DNA from: Mariniblastus fucicola
GTDB taxonomy: Bacteria > Planctomycetota > Planctomycetia > Pirellulales > Pirellulaceae
Length of the DNA: 64,000 bases
Assembly (NCBI RefSeq): GCF_008087665.1
Contig: NZ_CP042912.1
Span: forward strand, 5,456,001-5,520,000
Direction: 5' to 3'
Shown here: one piece after another, positions 19,505 through 29,776 of the stretch
Layout: every line of letters begins with the position of its first letter
How positions within the stretch are numbered: the first letter of the stretch is position 1
Made by a program: the position numbers and the translations under genes
The notes under the pieces: generated by a model
What the model saw: the letters and a program-made list of their open reading frames with translations, nothing else
Told to the model about the DNA's origin: nothing
Database searches by the model: none

Positions 19505-20173
19505 CTAGACGAACTTGCCCTTCTCAAGCCTTATCGTTCGCGAAAAATCGCCGGCCAGTTTCCCGCTGTGCGTCACGCAAATCAAAATCGAATTGCTCTC
19601 CTGTTGAACTTCTAGCAACAGCGATCCGAGTGAGTCAGCGTTGGCGGCGTCGAGTGATCCCGTCGGCTCATCCGCCAAAAGTAGAACGGGCTCGCAGATC
19701 AACGCTCGGGCGACGGCAACTCGCTGTTGCTCACCGCCGGACAGCAGCCCTGGCTTGTGCGTCATGCGATCGGCAAGCCCCACCGATTCCAACAGGCTTT
19801 TCGCTCGATCTATCATCGCCGAATCGGGCTTCCCGGTTGCCAGAGTCGGAACCAGAACATTGTCGAGCGCCGAAAGCTGAGGCAGCAGATGATGCTGCTG
19901 AAAGACAAAGCCAACGTTTGCGTTCCGGTGACTGGCGAGTTCCCCTTCGTTCAGCTCGGAAACGTTCTTCCCCAACAGTTCGACCGTCCCGGAGGTCGCC
20001 TGATCCAGCGAGCCAATGATATGCAGAAACGTGCTCTTTCCACTACCGCTTTCGCCAACGATGGCGACGTTCTGCCCACGGTCCAGTTCCAGTGAAACTC
20101 CATCGAGAATCCGCAGCGTTTGAGCAGGGGTCTGGAATTCCTTGACAATATTCGACGCGACGAAATCAGCCAT
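19505..20173 (-). CDS. ABC transporter ATP-binding protein, LolD/MacB-like
   Basis: 222 residues from ATG 20173; a GTG at 20185 in frame would add four residues. All ATPase motifs are intact: Walker A GESGSGKST, Q-loop FVFQQHHLLP, signature LSGGEQQRVAVARAL, Walker B LLLADEPTGSLD and the switch His in CVTHS. The sequence is closest to the LolD/MacB/FtsE group that powers lipoprotein release or macrolide-type exporters. The start overlaps the end of the upstream prenyltransferase-repeat gene by eight bases. No permease gene is adjacent, so its membrane partner must be elsewhere. Confidence 0.85.
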   Translation of the reverse strand: MADFVASNIVKEFQTPAQTLRILDGVSLELDRGQNVAIVGESGSGKSTFLHIIGSLDQATSGTVELLGKNVSELNEGELASHRNANVGFVFQQHHLLPQLSALDNVLVPTLATGKPDSAMIDRAKSLLESVGLADRMTHKPGLLSGGEQQRVAVARALICEPVLLLADEPTGSLDAANADSLGSLLLEVQQESNSILICVTHSGKLAGDFSRTIRLEKGKFV

Positions 20174-21134
20174 TGGCTTGATCACCTTTTCCGAGGTTCA
20201 GAAGGGCCAAACATCCGAGGCCGTAGAATGAGTACTCAACATCATGAGCATCGTCCCAAGCTGCCGCCTGGAAGCCACCCTCGGGCAATTGTAACGAATT
20301 GACGAACTTGCGGAGCAGTGAAACGTCCAGCTCGTCAAACGATTCCAGGTCCAGCAACGTCAGCCCTCCAGTGAACGAGCTCAACAGGTCCGCGATCGGG
20401 ATCCGAGTGTTGGCTCGCAGGCCGCCTTCGTCTGTTTGCATCTCGCAGAGAAAATCCAGCGTGAGCTCTTTGGTGTCGTGATCCATTTGCGGCAGATCGG
20501 GTTCGTGCTCGCGCAAAATATTCAGTGTCGCCACGGCTGCGGCCGATGGGTTTGTGCCCGCTCGCTTGCTGGCCCGGATCTCACGCCAACCGCCTTCCGG
20601 GTCGCGGCGCGATTCCAAAAACTCGACGACTGATTTTGCGTCGGGAGTTTCCTTTTCCAACAGCTCCAAAACCAGAACGACAAGGAACGTGTGATAGGTG
20701 CTTCCCGCATGGCCTTCAGGAGCTTTGGCGTAGCCTCCGTCTTCGCGTCGCAATGTGTGCAGAAATTCAGCCACATTGTCTCGCCATTCCGGATCGGAAT
20801 CCTGAAAGATATCGATGCCGGCAGAGACCTTCAGCAAGTTGGCAGCGTAAAACAGCGAGAAGAAATCAACGATCGTCTGATGGCCTGCCATTTGTCCGCG
20901 GAGAAAGTCAGCGGCTTTTTCAGCGACTGGTCCGTACAGTTGCCCCAAAATTGAAAGGCCTCGCAGCGCGAACGAGGTGTAGTAGAGGTCGCTGCCGCCC
21001 ATCCGGCCTCCAAATCCACCGTCTTCTTTTTGAGCCCGCAGAAAATAGCCGGCGTGAAGCTCACGAGTTTCTTCCGGCAGGTTTCCCAGCCCGGTCGCGA
21101 GGCGGACAGTGAGATTTTGGAGGTAGGAAGACAT
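20166..21134 (-). CDS. Prenyltransferase/squalene-oxidase repeat protein
   Basis: 322 residues made of alpha-alpha-barrel repeats of the protein prenyltransferase beta-subunit/terpene cyclase clan: GYFLRAQKEDGGFGG, EFLHTLRREDGGYAK, EFLESRRDPEGGWRE, DFLCEMQTDEGGLRA and FVNSLQLPEGGFQ. It is the size of a geranylgeranyltransferase beta subunit. In planctomycetes such proteins are common and of unknown function. It has no signal peptide. It is translationally coupled to the downstream ABC ATPase, which hints at a shared process but does not define it. Confidence 0.75.
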   Translation of the reverse strand: MSSYLQNLTVRLATGLGNLPEETRELHAGYFLRAQKEDGGFGGRMGGSDLYYTSFALRGLSILGQLYGPVAEKAADFLRGQMAGHQTIVDFFSLFYAANLLKVSAGIDIFQDSDPEWRDNVAEFLHTLRREDGGYAKAPEGHAGSTYHTFLVVLVLELLEKETPDAKSVVEFLESRRDPEGGWREIRASKRAGTNPSAAAVATLNILREHEPDLPQMDHDTKELTLDFLCEMQTDEGGLRANTRIPIADLLSSFTGGLTLLDLESFDELDVSLLRKFVNSLQLPEGGFQAAAWDDAHDVEYSFYGLGCLALLNLGKGDQANG

Positions 21135-21270
21135 TGATTAATTTCGCGAGGGTCGTGTTGTCGGCTTTCAACCGCAGCATGTTGTAGCGATGGCGTACAG
21201 GCGTTGAGGAGGGCAGGCTCAATTGCCGGAAGTCATCCATGCCACACGGTGACACGCCAGTTGCGCACAA

Positions 21271-21696
21271 CTATTTGTCTTTTAGGTACGGTCGTACCTT
21301 TTCAATAAACCCGTTCGGAATCTCAACGGACTCCGGTTTCTTTCCATGTTCGAACTTGCAACAAACGACAGTGATACTGCCGTCGGCCACGGGCACCTCA
21401 TCGCGTGTGAACTGAAAATCGTAGGTGATGCTTTTGGTGCCGATTCGAGCCACGCTGACCTCGACGTCGATCATCTCTTCAAACTTGATTGCCTGACGAT
21501 AGTTGCAGTTCGCGTTGACGCGTGGCCAACTGATTTCCTGGCCATCAACGGTACAGATCACGCCCAGATCGACGCTACGCAGGAACGCGTGCTCAGCCTG
21601 CTCCATATAGGCGAAGAAGTTTGAGAAGTGCACGATCCCCGCCATGTCCGTGTCACGGAATTCGATGCGTCGCGAGTGTTTGAAAGTCTGGGGCAT
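21271..21696 (-). CDS. Acyl-CoA thioesterase, hotdog fold (YbgC/FadM-like)
   Basis: 141 residues, the standard single-hotdog length. The N-terminal region EFRDTDMAGIVHFSNFFAYME carries the active-site Asp and the helix of the 4-hydroxybenzoyl-CoA thioesterase family. It should hydrolyse acyl-CoA to free acid and CoA in the cytoplasm. It follows the ATP synthase operon after a 250-base gap on the same strand. The chain length of its substrate cannot be read from sequence. Confidence 0.8.
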   Translation of the reverse strand: MPQTFKHSRRIEFRDTDMAGIVHFSNFFAYMEQAEHAFLRSVDLGVICTVDGQEISWPRVNANCNYRQAIKFEEMIDVEVSVARIGTKSITYDFQFTRDEVPVADGSITVVCCKFEHGKKPESVEIPNGFIEKVRPYLKDK

Positions 21697-21946
21697 GTAC
21701 CAAGCCTGATCCGATCGTTGAGTTGTCAGGCGAAATTATAGACGATCCAGGATTGTTGCACGCACCCAAATGGCTCAACAGCTTTTTGTTGTGGCTGCCG
21801 CGAGGGCAGCAGACCGTTGCGAAAGACAAGCCGAAAGCCTGTCGCTGGAGTTGGGCACGCTTTTACGGAACGCGATCGAGCGATACGGATCGAGCGATGA
21901 AGAACCAGCATCAGGACGCCAGAATTGGCAACAACTTCGTCTACTG

Positions 21947-22342
21947 CTAGGCTTTCTCAGCAACGCGGATTTTCGCGCGGGCCTGGCTGACGGCTTTCTG
22001 TTTAACATCGGCCAATGTCACGTTCTGGGACGAAAGCTCGTTGGCAGCGTCGAGAGCTGCTTTCGCTTCTGCGACGTCGATATCGCCGGCAGGTGTGCTC
22101 GAGCCCGTCAACACGGACACGACGTTGTCCTCGACCTGAACGAAGCCACCGTCAACGTAGAAACTCTGAGTCGTGCCGCCGTCCTTGACTCGCAACTCGC
22201 CCGGTCCCAGGCGACCAATCATGGGAGCGTGGTTGGCTGAAACGCCGGACTCGCCATCAAACATCGGCAACACAACAAAATCAGCTTCCTGATCAAGCGT
22301 GGTGGTCTCTGGCGTTACGATGACGATTTTCAGTTTGGACAT
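21947..22342 (-). CDS. atpC: F-type ATP synthase epsilon subunit
   Basis: 131 residues, last gene of the atp operon. The beta-sandwich part (IVTPETTTLDQEADFVVLP, GESGVSANHAPMIGRLGPG) is well kept. The C-terminal helical part (about residues 88-131) is present, so an inhibitory conformation is possible. Epsilon belongs to the central stalk. It is separated from atpD by a 99-base spacer that contains a large inverted repeat. Confidence 0.93.
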   Translation of the reverse strand: MSKLKIVIVTPETTTLDQEADFVVLPMFDGESGVSANHAPMIGRLGPGELRVKDGGTTQSFYVDGGFVQVEDNVVSVLTGSSTPAGDIDVAEAKAALDAANELSSQNVTLADVKQKAVSQARAKIRVAEKA

Positions 22343-22363
22343 GGCGACAAGTTAAAAGTTTTC

Positions 22364-22426
22364 AGGGTACAGTTTTCAGTTCTCATGGGCAAAATCGACA
22401 TGGGCTGTGCCCTGCAACTGTACCCT
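22364..22426. repeat. Inverted repeat in the atpD-atpC spacer
   Basis: AGGGTACAGTT (22364-22374) and AACTGTACCCT (22416-22426) are perfect 11-base inverted copies enclosing 41 bases. Inside, GGGC-TGT-GCCC (22403-22413) can form a second small hairpin. There is no U run on the operon strand, so this is not a simple terminator. It may set mRNA stability or partial termination before atpC. Confidence 0.6.
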
Positions 22427-22441
22427 TTCAACTGAAGGCGG

Positions 22442-23911
<1,470 letters not shown>

Positions 23912-23951
23912 TTAACTGATCAAATCAAAATGTTAAAAGTTGAATTGAATA

Positions 23952-24004
23952 CGAGGTCGGAATTCGAATTGGGAATTGAAATGTGCATCCCCACTCCGGC
24001 CTCG
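23952..24004. repeat. Inverted repeat in the atpG-atpD spacer
   Basis: CGAGGTCGGA (23952-23961) pairs with TCCGGCCTCG (23995-24004), with one G-T wobble on one strand, across a 33-base AT-rich loop that itself has repeated GAATT words. It lies in the 136-base spacer between atpG and atpD and overlaps the first bases before the atpG stop. Confidence 0.5.
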
Positions 24005-24011
24005 AATTGTT

Positions 24012-24905
24012 TTATCCTTCAAGTGCCTCGACACCGCCGATGACTTCCATGATCTCGCCAGTAATCTGCGACTGACGGGCACGGTTGTAAGTTCGCGACA
24101 GGTCCTTGATCATGTCGTTCGCCGCTTCGGTCGCACTCTTCATCGCGATCATCCGCGCCACTTGTTCACTCACAGCGGCATCCAAAAAGCACTTGAAAAG
24201 CTTGATTCGGAAACTCGAAGGAACAACTTCCTCAAGAATGCTTTCTGCCGAAGGAACAAATTCGTACAGCGACGTGGCTTTGTCAGCAGCTTCCGGGTCG
24301 ACCGGAGTATCGGCACCTTCAATCTTGCCCAACGGCAACAGCGTCTCGGTTACGATTTCCTGCCGAGCCACCGAATGGAACTTGGTGTAAGTCACATCCA
24401 GGCGATGCAGATTGCCCGTGGAATATTCCTGCAAGTACCGGTTCGCGATCAATTCCACGTCCGCAAACAATGGCTGGTCGTCGAACTGCGTGAATGATTC
24501 ATCTGGCTCAATCTCACGGAATTTGAATCCGTTGAGACCACGCTTGCCGCTAACTTCAAGAGTCAGGTTGGAGACCTCTTCCATTAAAGCTTCGCGAGTT
24601 TTCAAGCCAAGTCGCAATGCGTTGCTGTTGTAGCCACCACACAGACCACGGTTCCCGGTCAGAACCAACAACGTCGCGTTGTCGGTCTTTTCCGGAGCCT
24701 CAAGCAGCGGGTGGGAAACTTCCAAACCGGCTCGGGCAAGATCAGAAACGACCGAAGTAATTCGCTTGGTGTAGTCGCTGGCCGCGGTCGCACGATCCAT
24801 AGCCTTTTTGAACCGCGCCGTCGCGATCAATTCCATCGTTCGCGTAATCTTCTTGATATTGCGAATGGACTTGCGTCGTTTGTCGAGTGCTCTGGCGTTG
24901 GCCAT
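24012..24905 (-). CDS. atpG: F-type ATP synthase gamma subunit
   Basis: 297 residues, normal length. The N-terminal coiled-coil helix (MANARALDKRRKSIRNIKKITRTM) and the C-terminal RTYNRARQSQITGEIMEVIGGVEAL are the canonical rotor-helix sequences of gamma. LTGNRGLCGGYNSN is the conserved central motif. It forms the central rotor shaft inside the alpha3beta3 ring. Confidence 0.97.
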   Translation of the reverse strand: MANARALDKRRKSIRNIKKITRTMELIATARFKKAMDRATAASDYTKRITSVVSDLARAGLEVSHPLLEAPEKTDNATLLVLTGNRGLCGGYNSNALRLGLKTREALMEEVSNLTLEVSGKRGLNGFKFREIEPDESFTQFDDQPLFADVELIANRYLQEYSTGNLHRLDVTYTKFHSVARQEIVTETLLPLGKIEGADTPVDPEAADKATSLYEFVPSAESILEEVVPSSFRIKLFKCFLDAAVSEQVARMIAMKSATEAANDMIKDLSRTYNRARQSQITGEIMEVIGGVEALEG

Positions 24906-24949
24906 GACTTATTGCGGAATGGGGAATGTGGATTAACGAACCAGGAGGA

Positions 24950-24972
24950 CACAGGCCCGAAGCCTATGCCAC
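24950..24972. repeat. Copy of a dispersed short palindromic element
   Basis: On the minus strand this reads GTGGCATAGGCTTCGGGCCTGTG with imperfect dyad symmetry (AGGCTTC/GGGCCT). It lies in the atpA-atpG spacer. Close relatives lie at 30297-30319 and 59129-59158, and a more diverged one at 19482-19504, all between genes. Confidence 0.55.
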
Positions 24973-24976
24973 GTTA

Positions 24977-26503
24977 CTACTTGAACGACTTGTTGAAGTC
25001 ATCGATCGCTTCAGAAACGGCTTTGGTCGTTTCGTCGTCCTTCTTCTTCATCGCGGAACCAACGTCCTTGTTCTTGTCGAGCAAGTCCCAGACGTCTTTC
25101 TTTTTGGTTTGCATGAACTCAAGGAACTCGCTTTCCCAACGACGAACTTCGCTGATCGGAACTTCATCGAGGTAGCCATTGGTACCGGCGTAGATGACCA
25201 TGATCTGGTCGACCACGTTGAGCGGCTTGTACTGAGCCTGCTTCAACAACTCAACCATGCGATAACCGCGATCAAGTTTGGATTGCGTCGCCGGATCCAG
25301 GTCGGTTCCAAGCTGGGCGAAGGCTTCCAATTCGCGGAATGAAGCGAGGTCAAGACGCAAGCTACCGGCAACGTTTTTCATTGCCTTCACCTGAGCCGCA
25401 CCACCTACACGCGAAACCGAAATACCGGCGTTCATCGCGGGGCGAACACCCGAGAAGAACAGGTCGGGCTGCAAGTAGATCTGTCCGTCGGTGATCGAAA
25501 TCACATTGGTTGGAATGTAAGCCGAAACTTCACCTTCCTGCGTTTCAATGATCGGGAAAGAAGTGATCGAACCGCCGCCAAGTTCTTCGCTAAGCTTCAC
25601 CGATCGCTCGAGCAAACGGGAGTGACAGTAGAAAACGTCACCAGGGTAGGCTTCGCGGCCCGGAGGACGACGCATCAGAAGCGACAACTCGCGATAGGCA
25701 ACCGCCTGTTTCGAAAGGTCATCATAAACGATCAGGCAGTGACCGCTGTTGTACATAAAGTGTTCCGCCATCGCCGTTCCCGCGTACGGGGCAATGTATT
25801 GCAGCGGAGCAGGTGAGCTGGCACCGGAAACGATAACCGTCGTGTAATCCATCGCGCCGTGTTCTGTCAGCTCTTTGATCACGCCGGCAACCGACGAGTC
25901 CTTCTGACCAACAGCGATGTAAAAACACTTAACGCCAGAGCCTTTTTGGTTGATGATCGCATCGATACCAACCGCGGTCTTACCAGTCTTACGGTCACCA
26001 ATGATCAATTCGCGCTGACCACGGCCAACCGGTGTCATCGCGTCGACGGCCTTGAGACCTGTCTGCATTGGCTCGGTCACAGGCTGGCGTTCAGCAACAC
26101 CGGCAGCAATGATTTCAACCGGGCGAGTTTCAGAACTGTTGACTGGCCCTTTGCCATCGAGTGGATTCCCGAGAGGGTCAAGAACGCGACCGACAACAGC
26201 ATCGCCAACCGGTACCGACAGCAGCGTGCCGAGCGATTTGACTTCGTCGCCTTCGTTAATTTTCAGGTAGTCACCAAGAATGATGATACCGACGGAGTTT
26301 TCTTCGAGGTTGAAAGCCAGGCCGATGATGCCGCCCGGAAACTCAACCATCTCACCAGCGGCAACATTCGTCAGTCCGTGGACTCGGGCAATACCGTCAC
26401 CCACTTCGAGAACCGTTCCGACTTCTCGCACATCGATTTCGCTCTCAAAGTTTGCGATCTCTTGCTGGATCACTGAAGCGATTTCGTCCGCACTAATTTT
26501 CAT
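24977..26503 (-). CDS. atpA: F-type ATP synthase alpha subunit
   Basis: 508 residues, normal length. The non-catalytic nucleotide-binding subunit of F1. Walker A GDRKTGKT, the DELSE-type N-terminal region with [26 protein letters not shown], and [32 protein letters not shown] are all intact. ATG 26503. Confidence 0.98.
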   Translation of the reverse strand: MKISADEIASVIQQEIANFESEIDVREVGTVLEVGDGIARVHGLTNVAAGEMVEFPGGIIGLAFNLEENSVGIIILGDYLKINEGDEVKSLGTLLSVPVGDAVVGRVLDPLGNPLDGKGPVNSSETRPVEIIAAGVAERQPVTEPMQTGLKAVDAMTPVGRGQRELIIGDRKTGKTAVGIDAIINQKGSGVKCFYIAVGQKDSSVAGVIKELTEHGAMDYTTVIVSGASSPAPLQYIAPYAGTAMAEHFMYNSGHCLIVYDDLSKQAVAYRELSLLMRRPPGREAYPGDVFYCHSRLLERSVKLSEELGGGSITSFPIIETQEGEVSAYIPTNVISITDGQIYLQPDLFFSGVRPAMNAGISVSRVGGAAQVKAMKNVAGSLRLDLASFRELEAFAQLGTDLDPATQSKLDRGYRMVELLKQAQYKPLNVVDQIMVIYAGTNGYLDEVPISEVRRWESEFLEFMQTKKKDVWDLLDKNKDVGSAMKKKDDETTKAVSEAIDDFNKSFK

Positions 26504-26559
26504 TGTTATCCTCGGGTTTCGTCGCGACGACTTCTAGCCGTCCGCTGCTTGTATCTTTA

Positions 26560-26602
26560 ACGGCTAAGCCGCCGTGCCTGTTAAGCACGGGCTCAAAGCC
26601 GT
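26560..26602. repeat. Nested inverted repeats in the atpH-atpA spacer
   Basis: An outer pair ACGGCT (26560-26565)/AGCCGT (26597-26602) encloses an inner hairpin CCGTGC (26572-26577)/GCACGG (26585-26590) with a seven-base loop. It lies in the 108-base spacer between atpH and atpA. No U run follows. Confidence 0.5.
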
Positions 26603-26611
26603 ACCACGCAT

Positions 26612-27229
26612 CTATGTCGTAATGAACTTGTCCAACTTCTCGCGAAAGGCATCGACTGCCTTTTTGACTGCTTTGGCGCGAACCTGCTGCAGTTGATTCA
26701 CCACGCTGCCGTCGTAAACCGTGTCACCGACCCGCACGACCATACCGCCGACGATATCGGGATCCACAACGCACACGAGCGTGACTTCTTTGCCAAGGAT
26801 GCCCGAAAGCTTTTTGGCAACGCTATCCTGAACCGAAGTTTCGATTTCACTGGCGGTCGTCAATGTGGCTTTCACCCGACCCGCCATTTCGTCGTGAGCT
26901 TTCACCGTCGAGCTATGAATCGAATTCAAACAATCAAAGCGATCACGCTGGGCAACCATCTTCAAAAAGTTCAACAACCCGTCGCTACACTTGCCCTTGA
27001 AGGCTTTGTCCAGCATCGAAGTCTTGTCCGCCGCATCGATTCGAGGCGACTCCATCGCGAGGCGAAACTTGGGCAGTTCATTGAACACGCCAACGACTTC
27101 GCCGAGCTCCTCAACCATTGCGTCAAGCTTCCCGGATTCTTTGGCGAACCCAAGAAAGGCTTTTGCGTAGACATCTCCCAGCTGCTGCTGGTCAGTGTCA
27201 AAAACGGTTGGTTGCTGAGTATCATCCAT
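26612..27229 (-). CDS. atpH: F-type ATP synthase delta subunit
   Basis: 205 residues from ATG 27229 (a TTG at 27241 would add four). Matches the OSCP/delta family: QLGDVYAKAFLGFAKESGKLD at the N-terminus, and LVCVVDPDIVGGMVVRVGDTVYDGSVVNQL near the C-terminus. It connects the peripheral stalk to the top of F1. It is 24 bases downstream of atpF. Confidence 0.93.
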   Translation of the reverse strand: MDDTQQPTVFDTDQQQLGDVYAKAFLGFAKESGKLDAMVEELGEVVGVFNELPKFRLAMESPRIDAADKTSMLDKAFKGKCSDGLLNFLKMVAQRDRFDCLNSIHSSTVKAHDEMAGRVKATLTTASEIETSVQDSVAKKLSGILGKEVTLVCVVDPDIVGGMVVRVGDTVYDGSVVNQLQQVRAKAVKKAVDAFREKLDKFITT

Positions 27230-27253
27230 CACAGGGCTCAATCGGATCCAGAC

Positions 27254-27802
27254 TTACGAACCAAAACGCTTAAGCGATTCTTCGATCAACTTGGCGTGAT
27301 CGTCTTTTTTCAAAGACCGCCCGACAATACTGCCAGCCAGATCAACCGCCGAAGTCGCACTCGATTCAGCCAACTCCTGAACCGCAGCACTCTTCGCAGA
27401 CTCAATATCAGCGATCGCACGGTCACGAGTCTTCACAGCTTCCTCGTTTGCTTCAGCAAGAATCCGCTCTTTGGCAGCCACTGCATCCTGACGGGCTTCA
27501 GCCAGAACGGCTGCGGCTTCGTCATGAGCACCAGCAAGCTTGTCCTCGTACTGTTTCAGCTTCGAGTCAGCTTCTTCTTTGGATTTCACCGCCGACTCGA
27601 TACTGTCCGAGATGGATTTCTCGCGAGCATCAAGGCCTTCCATGATCGGCTTCCAGGCATATTTTGTCAGCACAGCCAACAAACCAAGAAACACGATCAG
27701 CGTAAACAGACCCAAGTCAACCGGAAATGACAGAGCATTCGGCTTGCCGTGGCCCGCCTCTGCCAGGAGAGGCAGCTGAGCAAAAGCAAAATTGAGGAAC
27801 AT
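27254..27802 (-). CDS. atpF: F-type ATP synthase b subunit
   Basis: 182 residues. One N-terminal membrane helix (LGLFTLIVFLGLLAVLTKYAWKP, about 30-52) followed by a long charged helix rich in Ala/Glu/Lys (about 55-165) that dimerises as the peripheral stalk. A short hydrophobic extra N-terminus (MFLNFAFAQLPLLAEAGHG) comes before the membrane helix and resembles a signal-like or periplasmic extension. Only one b gene is present, so a homodimer is expected. Confidence 0.93.
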   Translation of the reverse strand: MFLNFAFAQLPLLAEAGHGKPNALSFPVDLGLFTLIVFLGLLAVLTKYAWKPIMEGLDAREKSISDSIESAVKSKEEADSKLKQYEDKLAGAHDEAAAVLAEARQDAVAAKERILAEANEEAVKTRDRAIADIESAKSAAVQELAESSATSAVDLAGSIVGRSLKKDDHAKLIEESLKRFGS

Positions 27803-27859
27803 GACAGTTCACCGGGAGGTAAATCGAAGTAAAAAACAAACGGGAAGTTTGCCGAAGCG

Positions 27860-28171
27860 TTACCCGCCGTTGATCAAGCAAACGATCAGTGCGAAGAATG
27901 CAGCACCTTCAATCAGAGCCGCAGCAATAATCATTGCAGTCTGAACGCTACCAGCAACTTCCGGCTGACGAGCCATGCTTTCGCAAGCCGCAGCGCCGAT
28001 TTTGCCAATACCAAGACCTGCACCGATCAATGCAAGGCCGGCACCAACAGCAGCGAAACCAGCGATGCTCGTTTGCGCAACGACTCCCGCAGTTCCTGGT
28101 CCTTGAGCCATTGCTGGCGAGCACATCAATCCGAAAACACAGAATGCGAGAAGCATCAACCATTTAGACAT
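27860..28171 (-). CDS. atpE: F-type ATP synthase c subunit with N-terminal signal-like extension
   Basis: 103 residues, about 25 longer than most c subunits. The extra N-terminus (MSKWLMLLAFCVFGLMCSPAMAQ) looks like a cleavable signal peptide, followed by GPGTAGVVAQTS and the two ring helices. The ion-binding carboxylate is the Glu in AALIEGAAFFALIV. The Ser/Thr next to it that marks sodium-binding c rings is missing (Gly-Ala instead), so protons are the likely ion. GKIGAAACESMARQPE is the polar loop. A GGAG ribosome site lies about ten bases before the start. Confidence 0.95.
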   Translation of the reverse strand: MSKWLMLLAFCVFGLMCSPAMAQGPGTAGVVAQTSIAGFAAVGAGLALIGAGLGIGKIGAAACESMARQPEVAGSVQTAMIIAAALIEGAAFFALIVCLINGG

Positions 28172-28260
28172 TTGAGAAATCTCCGTCAGTTTTTATGAAC
28201 AACAGTTCGGTTCAAAATTAGTTTGGAACAGCCTTGGGCTGACAATCAGTAGTAATTCAA

Positions 28261-29274
28261 TTAGTGAGCGTGTTGGGCAGATCCGATAAACAGCGACGCA
28301 AGAAACGTAAACACGTAGGCTTGCAAAAACGCCACGAACAACTCCAACAAACTCAACGCTATCGCAGCCAAAACAGCAATCGGCGACACTACTGAAAACA
28401 GCAATGTCGAACCCGAAACGACCCCGATAAACGCAAGGAAAATCGCCAACACAAGATGGCCAGCAAACATATTCGCGAACAGGCGAATCGCCAGCACGCC
28501 ATGCTTCACAAGGAAGCCAAATATTTCGATAACAAACATCAGCGGAACGAGCAGCTTATCCAGCCCCGCCGGAAGATCCATGTGTGGAACCTGAGCCTTC
28601 AGGAACCCAACCACACCCATCTTTTGCATTCCGGAACCAGCCGTCACGACCAGCGTTGCCAAAGCAAGAGCGGCGGTTACCGCCAGCGAACCTGTCGCAC
28701 TTCCGACGAACGGAATCATTCCCAGCAAGTTGCAGCCAAGAATGAAGAAGAACAGCGTCAACAAGAAAGGCAAAAATCGGCGATAGTCATGCTCGCCGAT
28801 CGTCGGCTTGGCAACCTCGTCGCGGATAAAGACAACAAACGTTTCCAACAAATTCCAGATTCGGCCCTTCGGGCGGTCACCAGATCGCAGCTTTCCGGCC
28901 AACCAGATAAACAGACCCGCACAGATCAAAGCCACCACAAGCTCATTGAGCATAAACTTGCTCATCTTGCCGTAGCCTTTAGGCAGCAAAGTCAGATTTG
29001 GGACAGCGACTTCGCTGGTGATATGCCCCTCCTCATCTGTATGCTTGCCAATGAACTCAGGCAACTCATACGCGTAACTATCCTGCACATGATGAAACAG
29101 GTGAGCAGGGTCAAGGAACACATCCTGACCATCCTGCAACGTGTACTCACCCGGGTCTTTCGCCACGGCATGAGCATCACGACCTTCGCCAGTGTGCGCG
29201 GCATCAGCCACTTCATGATCGTGATCATGATCGTCGGCTTTTTCGTCCTGTTTTTCGTCTTCAATTAAACGCAC
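28261..29274 (-). CDS. atpB: F-type ATP synthase a subunit
   Basis: I chose GTG 29274 (337 residues), because a GAGGA ribosome site sits four bases upstream, and longer reading from 29337 would run inside the upstream gene. The first about 60 residues are acidic and His-rich (ADDHDHDHEVADAAH). The membrane part has the usual helices; the essential Arg lies in VLAIRLFANMFAGHLVL, and FILGCNLLGMIP is the conserved early helix. It forms the proton half-channels against the c ring. The acidic His-rich tail would face the periplasmic or paryphoplasmic side. Confidence 0.95.
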   Translation of the reverse strand: MRLIEDEKQDEKADDHDHDHEVADAAHTGEGRDAHAVAKDPGEYTLQDGQDVFLDPAHLFHHVQDSYAYELPEFIGKHTDEEGHITSEVAVPNLTLLPKGYGKMSKFMLNELVVALICAGLFIWLAGKLRSGDRPKGRIWNLLETFVVFIRDEVAKPTIGEHDYRRFLPFLLTLFFFILGCNLLGMIPFVGSATGSLAVTAALALATLVVTAGSGMQKMGVVGFLKAQVPHMDLPAGLDKLLVPLMFVIEIFGFLVKHGVLAIRLFANMFAGHLVLAIFLAFIGVVSGSTLLFSVVSPIAVLAAIALSLLELFVAFLQAYVFTFLASLFIGSAQHAH

Positions 29275-29281
29275 TGCGTCC

Positions 29282-29761
29282 TCATCCGGCCTGTCGATTG
29301 ATCTGCGGAAAACCCAAACGCGAAACTTCCAGAGCAAGACTCACCACGAGCCCCACCGCGTACAACACCCCAACACATAGCGCCACGGAATTGAGCCGCG
29401 TAGCATAGTTAACGGCCACCAAAACGACGAGTAGCGGCAACCCTGTGCGACAGAATGTCGCTAAGCCAACCCGGCTCATTGCAGCGTGATCGCCTTGCGG
29501 GTACTCACTGAACACAACGCCCAGCATCATCGCAACCCAGACAACTGACGCGATGCCCCAAACAGCAGCCACTGAAATCGGCCCAAAGGCCAACCCAAAG
29601 CTTTGCAGAGCCAGCAACGCCCCTGTCGCGACCGCGATCGCCAGCGTCACCAAAGCAGCTCGCACCAGCAAACCGGCAACTCCATCGCGAAACACGATCG
29701 AACCTTCTCCGGAGCGATGCTCGGATTCGGCGACGGCAGGGATGGTGGTGGTTTCCGGCAT
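29282..29761 (-). CDS. AtpI-like small membrane protein of the atp operon
   Basis: 159 residues with four hydrophobic segments (about 28-52, 58-80, 98-118, 122-145) and a polar N-terminus. It sits between atpZ and atpB, the place of atpI in most F-type operons, and ends eight bases before the atpB start. AtpI proteins help c-ring assembly or magnesium supply. Sequence similarity to AtpI is only by position and shape, so the name is tentative. Confidence 0.6.
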   Translation of the reverse strand: MPETTTIPAVAESEHRSGEGSIVFRDGVAGLLVRAALVTLAIAVATGALLALQSFGLAFGPISVAAVWGIASVVWVAMMLGVVFSEYPQGDHAAMSRVGLATFCRTGLPLLVVLVAVNYATRLNSVALCVGVLYAVGLVVSLALEVSRLGFPQINRQAG

Positions 29762-29776
29762 GGACCGTAAAGATCG

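Noticed and set aside
21794-21810. Terminator after atpC
   Set aside because: GCTGCC/GGCAGC forms a six-pair stem, but no T run follows on the minus strand, so it is not a clear rho-independent terminator.
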